From the NCBI GenBank assembly GCA_002724635.1, contig PBPM01000100.1:1-64000 (forward strand): a DNA stretch of 64,000 nucleotides. Reading direction: 5' to 3'. This DNA is from Rhodospirillaceae bacterium. GTDB taxonomy: Bacteria; Pseudomonadota; Alphaproteobacteria; UBA6615. The translations under genes were made by a program, and so were the position numbers. The notes under the pieces are model-generated. The model was not told the DNA's origin. It searched no databases and worked only from the letters and a program-made list of their open reading frames with translations. Positions 17,502-26,252 of this stretch are shown here, piece after piece (position 1 is the stretch's first letter; each line of letters starts with the position of its first letter).

Positions 17502-17523
17502 GTTTCTGGGAATGCGGACGTGG

Positions 17524-18756
17524 CTATTCCGCCGCCTTCGTCTCGGCCTGTGCCAGCTGTCGCTCCCAGTCGGTGATGTAGTCCCGGGTGAGCGGCACTG
17601 AGTCCTGGCGCTTGGCAATCTGGATCTGGAAAACCATCTGGCCCATGTGGCGGAACGAGATCTCGCAGCCGATCAGGTAGAATTCCCACATCCGGCAGAA
17701 GCGCTCGTCGTATAGCGCCAGCGCCTTATCGCGCTGGGCCATGAAGCGGTCGTACCAGTGATGCAGCGTGTCGGCATAGTGCAGGCGCAGGATCTCGATA
17801 TCGGTCACCCACAGGCCCGCCTTCTCGATCGCTGAGAGGGTCTCGGACAGCGCCGGCGTGTAGCCTCCCGGGAAGATATACTTGCGCAGCCAGGGGTTAG
17901 TGTTACCCGGCGTCTGCATGCGGCCAATGGAATGCAGCAGGAAGACGCCGTCGTCTGCGAGAAGCTGCTTTGTCTTGCGAAAATATTCGAGATAGTGCCC
18001 CGCGCCCACGTGCTCGAACATGCCAACCGACACGATACGGTCGAAGGTCTCGGGCTCGTCGCGATAGTCCTGCAGCTTGAACCGGACCCGGTCCGAGAGC
18101 CCGGCGTCCGCCGCGCGCTGCTCGCTGACCTTGTGCTGTTCCTTCGACAGGGTAACGCCGGTGACGTCCGCGCCCGTGGTCTTCGCGAGGTAGAGCGCCA
18201 TTCCGCCCCAACCGGAGCCGATGTCGAGCACCTTCTTGCCGGGTTCGTCGAGCAGCAGTTTGGCTGCGATATGGCGTTTTTTATCTTTTTGGGCGCGATC
18301 GAGATCGTCATGGCTACCGTCAAAATAGGCGCATGAATATTGCCGGTCGCTATCGAGGAAGAGGTCGTAGAGGTCGTCCGACAGGTCATAATGGTGGGCA
18401 ACGTTCTGCTGCGCCTTGCCGACCGGGTTGTATTGCTGGATGCGGCGGAAAAGGCGGCTCAGGCTGGCGGTTAGGTCCGAGAACCAGTGATGCTCGAAGG
18501 TATCGATATTGCGGCCGATAAGTTCAAACAGGTCGAAAAGGGTACCTTCCTCGATCGTGAGTGTGCCGTCCATATAGATTTCGCCCAAGGCAAGCCGCGG
18601 ATTGACGAGCAGGCGTCGCTCGGCGGCCTTATCCTTCACGCGTATGGTCACGCGCGGAGGCTCACCGTTTCCGAAACGGTGGGTTTTGCCTGCCGCATCA
18701 ATCAGGCCCAAGTCGCCATCACCAATAATGGCATCGAGAAAACGCGCCAGAAGCAT
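17524..18756 (-). CDS. cfa: Cyclopropane-fatty-acyl-phospholipid synthase
   Basis: SAM-dependent enzyme of 410 aa that adds a methylene bridge to unsaturated acyl chains in membrane phospholipids. The N-terminal lipid-binding domain is followed by 'NVAHHYDLSDDLYDLFLD', the SAM motif 'VLDIGSGWGGMALYLA', 'VSVGMFEHVG' and 'YIFPGGYTPALS', all classic for Cfa. The gene lies between rplI and yaiI and probably has its own promoter in the preceding 86 bases. Members of this family include hydroxylase/methyltransferase variants, but the motifs here fit the synthase. Confidence 0.93.
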   Translation of the reverse strand: MLLARFLDAIIGDGDLGLIDAAGKTHRFGNGEPPRVTIRVKDKAAERRLLVNPRLALGEIYMDGTLTIEEGTLFDLFELIGRNIDTFEHHWFSDLTASLSRLFRRIQQYNPVGKAQQNVAHHYDLSDDLYDLFLDSDRQYSCAYFDGSHDDLDRAQKDKKRHIAAKLLLDEPGKKVLDIGSGWGGMALYLAKTTGADVTGVTLSKEQHKVSEQRAADAGLSDRVRFKLQDYRDEPETFDRIVSVGMFEHVGAGHYLEYFRKTKQLLADDGVFLLHSIGRMQTPGNTNPWLRKYIFPGGYTPALSETLSAIEKAGLWVTDIEILRLHYADTLHHWYDRFMAQRDKALALYDERFCRMWEFYLIGCEISFRHMGQMVFQIQIAKRQDSVPLTRDYITDWERQLAQAETKAAE

Positions 18757-18781
18757 CGTATCCCCCGTGTCTTACAAAAAA

Positions 18782-18808
18782 ATTATGACACCGATTTCAG
18801 GTTAACAA
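18782..18808 (-). promoter_or_regulatory. Possible promoter for cfa
   Basis: On the minus strand a CATAAT element (18782-18787) followed by a T-run stands about 25 bases upstream of the cfa start, with TTGTTA-like bases 15-17 positions further upstream. The -10 element is good and the -35 element is weak. Confidence 0.35.
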
Positions 18809-18842
18809 AACCGATCTCGGCGGGCAAAACACGGAATCGCTT

Positions 18843-19574
18843 TCATGACGCGACCTTGTCGGCGTCATTGTCCGCTGCAGCGAGTGCTTCGGCCGCCTCG
18901 GTTGCGGCGTCTTCTGCTTCAGCGCCGTCGGTCGATCCCTCGGCCTCGTCCGCGACGCGCTCCGCCACCTCGTCTTCGACCATGCCTTCGATGGCCTCGG
19001 CCTCGGCCGCCTTGTCGTCGGCCACTGCCAGCGCCTCATCGGCGAGCGCCACCGCACTCTCTGCCGCCTCGGTTTCTTCGGCGATCTGGGTGATTGACTG
19101 ACCATGCTTGCGCTGGGTCGCCGCCTCATCTTCGGTGCGCGCGACGTTGATCGTCAGCTCGAACGACACCTCGGGATGCAGGGAAATCCGGATCGGGTGA
19201 AGTCCGAGCTCCTTGATTGCCCGGTCCAGCAGCACCTGACCGCGGCCAATGGTGACGCCGTGGCCCGTGACCGAGTCCGAGATGTCGCGCGCGCTGACCG
19301 AACCGTATAGCTGGCCGCTGTCGCCCGCCTGCCGAATCAGCACCACATCGAGATCCTCGATCTTGGTGGCAACCGCCTCGGCCTCTTCGCGGCGCTTAAG
19401 GTTCTCCGCCTCAAGCTGCGCGCGCTGAGCTTCGAAATGCGCGCGGTTGTCATCGGTTGCGCGCAGAGCCTTTTTCTGCGGTAGCAGAAAATTGCGAGCA
19501 TAGCCTGGCTTGACGGTGACCACGTCGCCCATCTGTCCGAGTTTTTCGATACGTTCGAGAAGAATTACGTCCAT
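18843..19574 (-). CDS. rplI: 50S ribosomal protein L9 with long acidic C-terminal extension
   Basis: The first ~150 residues are a normal L9: 'MDVILLERIEKLGQMGD', the signature 'GYARNFLLPQKKALRATDDN', and the C-domain with 'GHGVTIGRGQVLLDRAIKELG'. After residue ~175 there is an additional ~70-residue tail almost entirely of Ala, Glu and Asp ('EETEAAESAVALADEALAVA'), giving 243 aa. Some alphaproteobacterial L9 proteins carry extensions, but this one is long. A strong AGGAGG-like site precedes the start. It is the last gene of the rpsF-rpsR-rplI operon. Confidence 0.95.
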   Translation of the reverse strand: MDVILLERIEKLGQMGDVVTVKPGYARNFLLPQKKALRATDDNRAHFEAQRAQLEAENLKRREEAEAVATKIEDLDVVLIRQAGDSGQLYGSVSARDISDSVTGHGVTIGRGQVLLDRAIKELGLHPIRISLHPEVSFELTINVARTEDEAATQRKHGQSITQIAEETEAAESAVALADEALAVADDKAAEAEAIEGMVEDEVAERVADEAEGSTDGAEAEDAATEAAEALAAADNDADKVAS

Positions 19575-19584
19575 TTCATACCTC

Positions 19585-19698
19585 CTAGCCGGATCGCACC
19601 AGCCCCGTGCGCTGGCGAAAATCGAGGAACTAGTCTGCTAAACCGATCAGCGCACCCGCGCTGAGCGTGAAGGCAAAACGTTTGACCGAGTTCATCAT
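19585..19698 (-). pseudogene. Possible remnant of a DUF2232 membrane-protein gene
   Basis: Between rpsR and rplI, where many alphaproteobacteria carry a ~300-aa DUF2232 membrane protein, a minus-strand frame reads 'MMNSVKRFAFTLSAGALIGLAD', then an in-frame TAG, then 'FLDFRQRTGLVRSG' and a TAG just before the rplI ribosome-binding site. A hydrophobic stretch followed by a 'LDFRQR'-type basic end is what I would expect from the C-terminus of DUF2232. The assignment rests on position and a weak resemblance, so it is an inference. Confidence 0.35.
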
Positions 19699-19744
19699 CG
19701 CCACATTCCGAGCCGGCGCCAAACAACGCCGAGCCCACCTGTCG

Positions 19745-20002
19745 TCAGTCGACTACGTACGGCAGCAGCGCCATGAAACGCGCGCGCTTTATTGCACGCG
19801 ATAGTTCGCGCTGTTTCTTGGCGGAAACCGCCGTGATACGGCTCGGCACGATCTTACCACGTTCGGAGATGTAGCGAGACAGCAGCTTCGTGTCCTTGTA
19901 GTCGATCTTCGGCGCGTTCGCGCCGGAGAACGGGCACGTCTTGCGACGACGGACGAACGGACGGCGTCCGCCGCCGCCTCCACCACGAGGTCCCATAGCC
20001 AT
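19745..20002 (-). CDS. rpsR: 30S ribosomal protein S18
   Basis: The 85-aa protein has a Gly/Arg-rich start and the S18 signature: '[29 protein letters not shown]' followed by '[23 protein letters not shown]'. Its ATG overlaps the rpsF stop as TAATG, so the two are translationally coupled. It is the middle gene of the rpsF-rpsR-rplI operon. A 170-base gap containing a probable gene remnant follows. Confidence 0.97.
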   Translation of the reverse strand: MAMGPRGGGGGGRRPFVRRRKTCPFSGANAPKIDYKDTKLLSRYISERGKIVPSRITAVSAKKQRELSRAIKRARFMALLPYVVD

Positions 20003-20457
20003 TATTCGGTCTCCTCTGCGCTGGGGGCTGCCGGCGCATCTGCAGCCTCGGCAACCGGTACCTTGTCTTCAGAAGCCGATGCTGCGGGCTTCACGTCGCC
20101 ACTGTCATCATCGTCCCGGCGCGAACTGCGTTCCTTTCGGCCCTGCATAATAATAGACGGGCCTTCCTCGTGCTCCGAGACTCGCACGGTTAAATAGCGA
20201 AGGATATCGTCATGAATGCGCTGCTGGCGCTCGAGCTCGAGCACTACGTCAGACGGGGCATCGAGATTCATCATCACATAGTGGCCCTTCCGGTTTTTCT
20301 TGATCCGGTAGGCGAGATTGCGAAGGCCCCAAGACTCGGTGCCCACGACCTTTCCACCCCCGCTCTCAACGACGCCGGTAAAGGCTTCAACCATCTGGTC
20401 GACCTGTGCGCCGGAAACATCCTGACGCGCAATAAACACGTGCTCATAGAGTGGCAT
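20002..20457 (-). CDS. rpsF: 30S ribosomal protein S6
   Basis: S6 starts at the ATG at 20457 ('[20 protein letters not shown]'); the ORF-track start at 20628 is an upstream extension. Core motifs '[26 protein letters not shown]' and 'RYLTVRV' are present. The protein is 151 aa and ends in a charged, then acidic Ala/Glu-rich tail ('[20 protein letters not shown]') beyond the usual ~95-residue core. It binds S18 in the ribosomal platform. It is the first gene of the operon and is divergent from fabD, with a 291-base intergenic region between them. Confidence 0.96.
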   Translation of the reverse strand: MPLYEHVFIARQDVSGAQVDQMVEAFTGVVESGGGKVVGTESWGLRNLAYRIKKNRKGHYVMMNLDAPSDVVLELERQQRIHDDILRYLTVRVSEHEEGPSIIMQGRKERSSRRDDDDSGDVKPAASASEDKVPVAEAADAPAAPSAEETE

Positions 20458-20748
20458 ATTCTGCGACTCCCCTTGGCTGTTAACTGGCGGTCGACGATCG
20501 CCCCGTTCGGGCCGCGTCCGCACCACCATAGCCGGCCCGTAAGTACGCACCGGCAAGGAGTTGACGCCGGATGTCTCCCGGTGTCGCTTAAGGCGCGGGA
20601 ATACACCACAAGCATTCAATCGGCGCAAGGTTTACCTGACCATGCTCAACGGGTGCGCCGGGGTGGCTGCTTGCGGCTCGGCGGTGCCAGCGATATGAAG
20701 GTTCACGCGACCGGATGTCGTTCGCTCAAATTAAGGAACACCGCGATC

Positions 20749-21690
20749 ATGTCACGAGCATTCGTTTTCCCCGGACAGGGAAGCCAAGAAGTTGGTATGG
20801 GACATAGCTTGGCCGTGGCATTTCCCGCCGCGCGGCTCGTCTTCGAGGAGGTTGACGACGCACTCGAGACCAGACTCAGCCGCATCATCTTTGAGGGCCC
20901 CCAGGAGGAGCTCACCCTGACGCAGAACGCCCAGCCGGCGCTCATGGCAGTGAGCATGGCCGTGGTTCGGGTTCTCGAGGAAGAGGGTGGGGTTAAGGTC
21001 TCGGACGCCGCGTCGTACGTGGCCGGCCACAGCCTTGGAGAGTATTCGGCACTGGCCGCGTCGGGGGCGCTGAACATCGCCGATACGGCCCGCCTGTTGC
21101 AGACGCGCGGCGAGGCGATGCAGGCCGCGGTGCCCGTGGGCGTCGGCGCCATGGCGGCGATCCTCGGGCCGAGCTTGGAAGAGGTCGAGGCGATCGCGGC
21201 GGATGCCGCCGAAGATCAGGTCTGCGAGGTCGCCAACGACAATTCCGATGGTCAGGTGGTGGTCAGCGGCAACGCCGAGGCTGTCGAGCGCGCGGTCGAC
21301 ATCGCCAAGGAACGAGGTGCGCGGCGCGCGGTGCTGCTGCCGGTCAGCGCGCCGTTCCATTGCGTGCTGCTGGAGCCGGCAGCGGATGTTATGACCTACG
21401 CTCTGGCGAGCGCGGAGATTTCCGCGCCCAACCCGCCGGTCGTCGCCAACGTGACCGCTGCGCCCGTCTCGGGGCCGGATGAGATTCGCAGTCTGCTCAT
21501 CGAGCAGGTGACGAGCCGCGTGCGCTGGCGCGAGGGCGTGCTTGCGATGCGCGATCTCGGCGTGGAAGAACTTTGCGAGCTTGGTGCAGGCAAGGTTCTG
21601 GCCGGCCTGACCCGCCGCATCGATCGGGACATGACCAGCCGGGCGATCGGCACACCCGACGACATCGAAGATTTTCTCGGCGCGCTCTAG
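20749..21690 (+). CDS. fabD: Malonyl-CoA:ACP transacylase
   Basis: The 313-aa protein starts 'MSRAFVFPGQGSQEVGMG'; the long ORF-track start at 20212 runs back through rpsF and is not used. The nucleophile motif 'GHSLGEYSALAASGA' (Ser near residue 93) and the catalytic His region 'LPVSAPFHCVLLEPA' are clear. FabD loads malonate from CoA onto acyl carrier protein. It is the first gene of the type II fatty-acid cluster fabD-fabG-acpP-fabF; fabG starts eight bases after its stop. Confidence 0.96.
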   Translation: MSRAFVFPGQGSQEVGMGHSLAVAFPAARLVFEEVDDALETRLSRIIFEGPQEELTLTQNAQPALMAVSMAVVRVLEEEGGVKVSDAASYVAGHSLGEYSALAASGALNIADTARLLQTRGEAMQAAVPVGVGAMAAILGPSLEEVEAIAADAAEDQVCEVANDNSDGQVVVSGNAEAVERAVDIAKERGARRAVLLPVSAPFHCVLLEPAADVMTYALASAEISAPNPPVVANVTAAPVSGPDEIRSLLIEQVTSRVRWREGVLAMRDLGVEELCELGAGKVLAGLTRRIDRDMTSRAIGTPDDIEDFLGAL

Positions 21691-21698
21691 GGGGACGC

Positions 21699-22436
21699 AT
21701 GTTTGACCTAAACGACAGAACGGCTCTGGTGACGGGTGCCACTGGCGGTATCGGCGAGGCGATCGCCCGTGCCATTCATGGACGCGGTGCGAAAGTGGTG
21801 ATCAGCGGGACCCGCGCGGAGCGCCTAGAGGCGCTGGCGGGCGAGTTGGGTGTGAATTGCCATGTCGCGGCGGCGAACTTGTCGGAACCGGAGGCGCCCG
21901 ACGCGCTTGTCGCCGCGGCGACGGAAGCCGCAGGTGGAGTCGATATCCTGATTAACAATGCGGGCCTCACGCGTGACAACCTAGCGATGCGCATGAAGGA
22001 CGATGAATGGCGGCAGGTCATCGACGTGAATCTGTCGGCGTCCTTCCGCCTGAGCCGAGCGGTGCTGCGCGGCATGATGAAGGCGCGCTGGGGCCGCATC
22101 GTGACAATCACCTCGGTGGTGGGTGCCACCGGCAATCCGGGCCAGGTAAACTACGCTGCATCGAAGGCTGGCCTGACAGGAATGAGCAAGGCGCTGGCGC
22201 AGGAGGTCGCAAGCCGGGGCATCACCGTCAACTGTATCGCGCCGGGCTTCATTGAGACGCCGATGACGGATGTGCTCGGTGATGACCAGAAGGCGACGCT
22301 GCTGGAGCGCATTCCGTCGGGACGCCTTGGGGTGCCCGAAGATATCGCCGCGAGCGTGGTGTATCTCGCGAGTGACGATGCCGGCTACGTCACGGGGCAG
22401 ACACTCCATGTCAATGGCGGCATGGCGATGCTGTGA
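21699..22436 (+). CDS. fabG: 3-oxoacyl-ACP reductase
   Basis: SDR enzyme of 245 aa that reduces beta-ketoacyl-ACP with NADPH. The start at 21699 ('MFDLNDRTALVTGATGGIGE') is correct; the ORF-track start at 21573 lies inside fabD. 'NNAGLTRDNLAMRMKDDEW', 'VGATGNPGQVNYAASKAGL' (Tyr-Lys) and the terminal 'GYVTGQTLHVNGGMAML' are FabG hallmarks. It lies between fabD and acpP. A 232-base gap with a possible promoter precedes acpP. Confidence 0.96.
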   Translation: MFDLNDRTALVTGATGGIGEAIARAIHGRGAKVVISGTRAERLEALAGELGVNCHVAAANLSEPEAPDALVAAATEAAGGVDILINNAGLTRDNLAMRMKDDEWRQVIDVNLSASFRLSRAVLRGMMKARWGRIVTITSVVGATGNPGQVNYAASKAGLTGMSKALAQEVASRGITVNCIAPGFIETPMTDVLGDDQKATLLERIPSGRLGVPEDIAASVVYLASDDAGYVTGQTLHVNGGMAML

Positions 22437-22469
22437 TTGGGCGGTACGGAGGTTGTGCGGGGCACGCGC

Positions 22470-22498
22470 TTGACGTTATGCACGAAGGCCGGTAAACG
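22470..22498 (+). promoter_or_regulatory. Possible promoter upstream of acpP
   Basis: TTGACG preceded by C (matching the CTTGAC preference of alphaproteobacterial -35 boxes), a 17-base spacer and TAAACG lie in the fabG-acpP gap. The -10 element is poor, and the leader to acpP would be about 170 bases. Confidence 0.35.
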
Positions 22499-22668
22499 CC
22501 GCTCCTGTGTGGCGCGCGGCTTGTTGCTATGGCGGGACGCGTGGTGCTGTGATAGGGAATAACGGTTGATTTTCGAAGGCACTCGGATCCCGAATCGTCT
22601 TAAATCAATCTTGTAACAAGCGGGCCGGAAACGGCACTGAGAAACCAAAGTAACAAGGGCAGGCAGAC

Positions 22669-22905
22669 ATGAGCGATATCGCTGAGCGGGTGCAGAAGAT
22701 TGTTGTCGAACATTTGGGCGTCGACGAAGGCAAGATCTCCGAAGGCGCGAGCTTCATTGATGACCTCGGGGCGGATAGCCTCGACACCGTCGAGCTGGTG
22801 ATGGCTTTCGAAGAAGAATTCGGATGCGAGATTCCGGACGACGCGGCCGAGAAGATTCTCACGGTCGGTGACGCGGTCAAGTTTCTCGAAGAAGCTGCCG
22901 ACTAA
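22669..22905 (+). CDS. acpP: Acyl carrier protein
   Basis: The 78-aa acidic protein carries '[21 protein letters not shown]', in which the Ser of DSL receives phosphopantetheine. It carries growing acyl chains for the Fab enzymes around it. The length and the single ACP domain are typical of housekeeping ACP. A GGGCAGG purine-rich stretch precedes the ATG. fabF starts 83 bases downstream. Confidence 0.98.
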   Translation: MSDIAERVQKIVVEHLGVDEGKISEGASFIDDLGADSLDTVELVMAFEEEFGCEIPDDAAEKILTVGDAVKFLEEAAD

Positions 22906-22988
22906 CTTACCGGCTGATTGCGCTGCGCATCTGCGCGGCTGTTTATCATTAGGTTTCCACTGACCGTGCAACATCGCATCGGAATCCA

Positions 22989-24248
22989 ATGAGACGTGTC
23001 GTCGTTACGGGTATGGGACTGGTCACGCCTCTGGGTGTCGGCCTCGACCATAATTGGCGCCGTCTGACTAACGGCGAATCGGGTGCGGCAAGCATCCAGA
23101 GGTTCGACGTGTCGGACCTGCCGGCGAAGATTGCCGCGCAGGTGCCGCTTGGTAGCGGCGAGGACGGCACCTTCAACCCCGACAATTATGTCTCGTCGAA
23201 GGAACAGCGCCGGATCGATGAATTCATCGTCTATGGCATTTCCGCGGCGGTTGAGGCGGTTGAGGATTCGGGCTGGAAGCCGGACGCCGAGGAAGACCGC
23301 GAACGCACCGGCGTGATGATTGGTTCCGGCATCGGCGGCCTGCAGACCATCTATGAGGGCTCGACACTCCTGAATGCAGAAAGTCCGCGCAAGGTTGGTC
23401 CTTTCTTCATTCCGTCGGCGCTGATCAATCTGGCGTCTGGTCAGGTCTCCATCCGCTACGGCTTTAAGGGACCGAACCATGCGGTCGTGACCGCCTGCTC
23501 GACAGGGGCGCATGCGATCGGCGACGCGGCGCGGCTGATCATGTGGGACGATGCGGATGTCATGGTCGCCGGCGGCGCGGAGGCGGCGATCTGCCGGATC
23601 GGCATCGCCGGGTTCGCGGCGTGCCGCGCGCTCTCCACCGGATACAACGACACCCCCGAGGCGGCATCACGTCCCTATGACAAGGGACGCGATGGGTTCG
23701 TCATGGGCGAGGGCGCAGGCGTCGTCGTGCTCGAGGAGTATGAGCACGCCAAGGCGCGTGGCGCGAATATCTACGCCGAGATCATCGGTTACGGCATGTC
23801 CGGAGACGCCCACCACATCACGGCACCGGCCGAGGACGGCAATGGAGGCTTCCGCTCCATGCAGGCGGCCATCAAGCGCGCCGGGGTCAACCCAGAAGAC
23901 ATCGACTATGTGAATGCGCACGGTACTTCGACGCCGCTGGGCGACGAGATCGAGCTCGGCGCGGTAAAGCGCCTGTTTGGCGATCACGCCTACAGCCTGT
24001 CCATGTCGTCCACCAAGTCGGCGATCGGTCATTTGCTAGGCGCTGCCGGTGCGGTCGAGGCGATCTATTCGGTGATGGCGATCAATAACAATGTCGTCCC
24101 GCCGACGATCAATCTTGACGATCCGTCGGATGCATGCGACATCGACCTTGTGCCCCATGAGGCTAAGGAGAGAAAGGTGAGCCACGCGCTCAGTAACTCC
24201 TTCGGATTCGGTGGCACAAATGCCAGCCTGATTTTCGCCGAAGTCTGA
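22989..24248 (+). CDS. fabF: 3-oxoacyl-ACP synthase II
   Basis: Condensing enzyme of 419 aa. The start 'MRRVVVTGMGLVTPLG', catalytic Cys in 'HAVVTACSTGAHAIGDA', the two His residues in 'NAHGTSTPLGD' and 'SSTKSAIGHLLGAAGA', and the C-terminal 'NSFGFGGTNASLIF' identify FabF. It elongates acyl-ACP with malonyl-ACP. It follows acpP, the standard order, and is followed by a short tandem repeat and mltG. Confidence 0.97.
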   Translation: MRRVVVTGMGLVTPLGVGLDHNWRRLTNGESGAASIQRFDVSDLPAKIAAQVPLGSGEDGTFNPDNYVSSKEQRRIDEFIVYGISAAVEAVEDSGWKPDAEEDRERTGVMIGSGIGGLQTIYEGSTLLNAESPRKVGPFFIPSALINLASGQVSIRYGFKGPNHAVVTACSTGAHAIGDAARLIMWDDADVMVAGGAEAAICRIGIAGFAACRALSTGYNDTPEAASRPYDKGRDGFVMGEGAGVVVLEEYEHAKARGANIYAEIIGYGMSGDAHHITAPAEDGNGGFRSMQAAIKRAGVNPEDIDYVNAHGTSTPLGDEIELGAVKRLFGDHAYSLSMSSTKSAIGHLLGAAGAVEAIYSVMAINNNVVPPTINLDDPSDACDIDLVPHEAKERKVSHALSNSFGFGGTNASLIFAEV

Positions 24249-24257
24249 GCCGCATCC

Positions 24258-24295
24258 GCAGGACTGCATTCGGACGGCAGGACTGCATTCGGACG
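24258..24295 (+). repeat. Perfect 19-bp tandem duplication
   Basis: GCAGGACTGCATTCGGACG occurs twice head to tail between fabF and mltG with no mismatch. It lies outside coding sequence. Each unit also contains a short partial inverted repeat (GCAG and CTGC). It looks like a recent slippage duplication. Confidence 0.85.
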
Positions 24296-24345
24296 AAGGC
24301 CTGCGTCAGCACGACTCTTGTCCTCATGGCTATCATGCCTGCGCG

Positions 24346-25440
24346 ATGCCTGAGCCAACACAATCCGATCCCCTTGTTGATCCGGTCCCGACTGGGCCGG
24401 AAGTTAGCGACGCGTCGCGGAAACTACCCGCGGCGCGGCGGTGCAACATTGGTCGCCTAGTCTCGATCCTTATCTTCTTCCTGATCGTTTGCGCCACGCT
24501 GGCGGGTGGTGGTGCTGTCATGCTGAACCGCGCCTACATCGAGGCGGGACCACTTGCAGCCGACGCGTCGGTGGTGGTGCCGCGCGGTGCGTCCGGTCAC
24601 GCGATCGGTGCGTTACTCGAGGAAGCCGGTATCGTGGCGGACCGGCGCCTGCTGTTGCTGACGACCCGCATCTTCGCGCCCGACCGTCCACTTCGTGCGG
24701 GCGAGTACAGCTTCCCGGCGGCGGCGAGCCTGCGCGAGGTGGTTGCTAAGCTGCAGGCCGGCGATACGGTGGTTCGGCGGATGACCATTGCCGAGGGGCT
24801 CACGACGGCCGAGATACTCGACCTGATCGCCGTCACCGAGGGGCTGAGCGGCCCTGTGCCGGAACAGGCCGCCGTACCGGAGGGCGCACTTTTGCCCGAG
24901 ACCTATCACTTCAGTTTGGGTGATTCCCGGGCGGCACTGGTCGCGCGCATGGCCGCGGCCCGGAATGCCGTGCTGAGGCAGTTATGGGCGGGCCGCAAGG
25001 CCGGGCTTCCGCTCAAGAGCCCAGAGGAGGCGCTTGTTCTGGCCTCGATCGTCGAGCGGGAAACCGCAGTCCCCGAAGAGCGGGCCCGGGTGGCGGGGGT
25101 CTTCATCAACCGCTTGAACCTCGAGATGCGCCTGCAATCGGACCCCACGGTGGCTTATGGCTTGCGCGAGAATGACGCACCGCTCGACCGGCCGTTGCGT
25201 CGCCGCGATCTTGAGGTCGACCACCCTTACAACACCTATGTTCATCGCGGTTTGCCGCCCGGGCCGATTGCCAATCCGGGGGTGGCCAGTATCGCCGCCG
25301 TACTCAATCCGGCCGAAACCGATGAACTCTATTTCGTTGCCGATGGGACGGGCGGGCATGCGTTTGCGCGCACGCTCGCGGAGCATAACCGCAATGTCGA
25401 GCGCTGGCGGCGTATCCAGCGCGAACAGCGCGCGCGCTAG
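24346..25440 (+). CDS. mltG: Endolytic murein transglycosylase MltG (YceG)
   Basis: The 364-aa protein has a cytoplasmic N-terminus, one transmembrane helix (about residues 38-60, 'LVSILIFFLIVCATLAGGGAV'), a LysM-like segment and the YceG catalytic domain with 'ILASIVERETAVPEERARVAG'-type sequence including the catalytic Glu, 'LQSDPTVAYG' and 'LPPGPIANPGVASIAAVLNP'. MltG cleaves nascent glycan strands at the inner membrane and helps set glycan length. Its TAG stop shares a CTAG palindrome with the convergent SDR stop. It follows fabF, the common alphaproteobacterial arrangement. Confidence 0.95.
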   Translation: MPEPTQSDPLVDPVPTGPEVSDASRKLPAARRCNIGRLVSILIFFLIVCATLAGGGAVMLNRAYIEAGPLAADASVVVPRGASGHAIGALLEEAGIVADRRLLLLTTRIFAPDRPLRAGEYSFPAAASLREVVAKLQAGDTVVRRMTIAEGLTTAEILDLIAVTEGLSGPVPEQAAVPEGALLPETYHFSLGDSRAALVARMAAARNAVLRQLWAGRKAGLPLKSPEEALVLASIVERETAVPEERARVAGVFINRLNLEMRLQSDPTVAYGLRENDAPLDRPLRRRDLEVDHPYNTYVHRGLPPGPIANPGVASIAAVLNPAETDELYFVADGTGGHAFARTLAEHNRNVERWRRIQREQRAR

Positions 25441-26237
25441 ATACGCTGATCCGGCTGCGCCATCACCTGCTTGAGTACACGCCAATAGCCGCCCACATCG
25501 GTGAAGCCGCCATCGACGGCGATATCGTGTCCGGTGATGTAGCTCGAATCGTCGCAGGTCAGGAACAGGACAACCTTGGCGATTTCCTCGGATGTTGCCC
25601 CGCGTTCCATCGGCGTCTGATCCGACAGCGCCTGGACAAAGTCGACCGATTCCTCGACCAGCGGCGTATGTACCAGTCCCGGATGGACTGCATTGACCCG
25701 GATCCCCCAGTCGACCAGCTCCATGGCAGCGCTCTTAGTGATTCCCCGGATTCCCCATTTGCTTGCACTGTAGGCGGTCGCGAAATGGCCCGTGAGACCC
25801 GCGATGGAGCCCGTGTTCACGATGGCGCCCCCGCCGCTGTCGCGGATCAGGGGAGCGGCTTCCCGGATCCCGAGAAAGGCCCCCGTGAGGTTGACCGACA
25901 TCAGCCGGTTCCAGTCGGCGAGGGAGGTGTTGGTGATGTTGCCGCCGCGTAGGGGCACGCCCGCGTTGTTCACGAGGATATTCAGGCTACCGTTCTCCTT
26001 CGCGATCACGGCGATTAGTTCGCGCCAGTTGTCCTCGTCCGCAACATCGAGATGGCGGTATTCGGCATTTCCGCCCGTGTCCCGGATGGCAGCGGCCGTC
26101 GCTTCGCCGGCGTCGTCTGCGATATCGCTCAGGATGACCTGCGCACCGGCCGCGGCGAACAGGCTCGCCTCGGCGGCACCCTGTCCGCCGCTGGCACCCG
26201 TCACAAGCGCTGTTTTTCCGTTCAGTTTGTGATCCAT
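25437..26237 (-). CDS. SDR family oxidoreductase
   Basis: Classical SDR of 266 aa: 'VTGASGGQGAAEASLFAAAG' near residue 12, 'NNAGVPLRGG', and the catalytic 'STAYSASKWG'-like segment ('HFATAYSASKWGIRGITKSA'). The overall pattern 'ALVTGASGGQGAAEA' with 'GLVHTPL' resembles 3-alpha(or 20-beta)-hydroxysteroid-type SDRs, but the substrate cannot be inferred. It lies 15 bases downstream of a second, different SDR and is probably co-transcribed with it. The two genes interrupt the mltG to yicC interval. Confidence 0.82.
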   Translation of the reverse strand: MDHKLNGKTALVTGASGGQGAAEASLFAAAGAQVILSDIADDAGEATAAAIRDTGGNAEYRHLDVADEDNWRELIAVIAKENGSLNILVNNAGVPLRGGNITNTSLADWNRLMSVNLTGAFLGIREAAPLIRDSGGGAIVNTGSIAGLTGHFATAYSASKWGIRGITKSAAMELVDWGIRVNAVHPGLVHTPLVEESVDFVQALSDQTPMERGATSEEIAKVVLFLTCDDSSYITGHDIAVDGGFTDVGGYWRVLKQVMAQPDQRI

Positions 26238-26252
26238 CGTTCGGGTCTCCTT

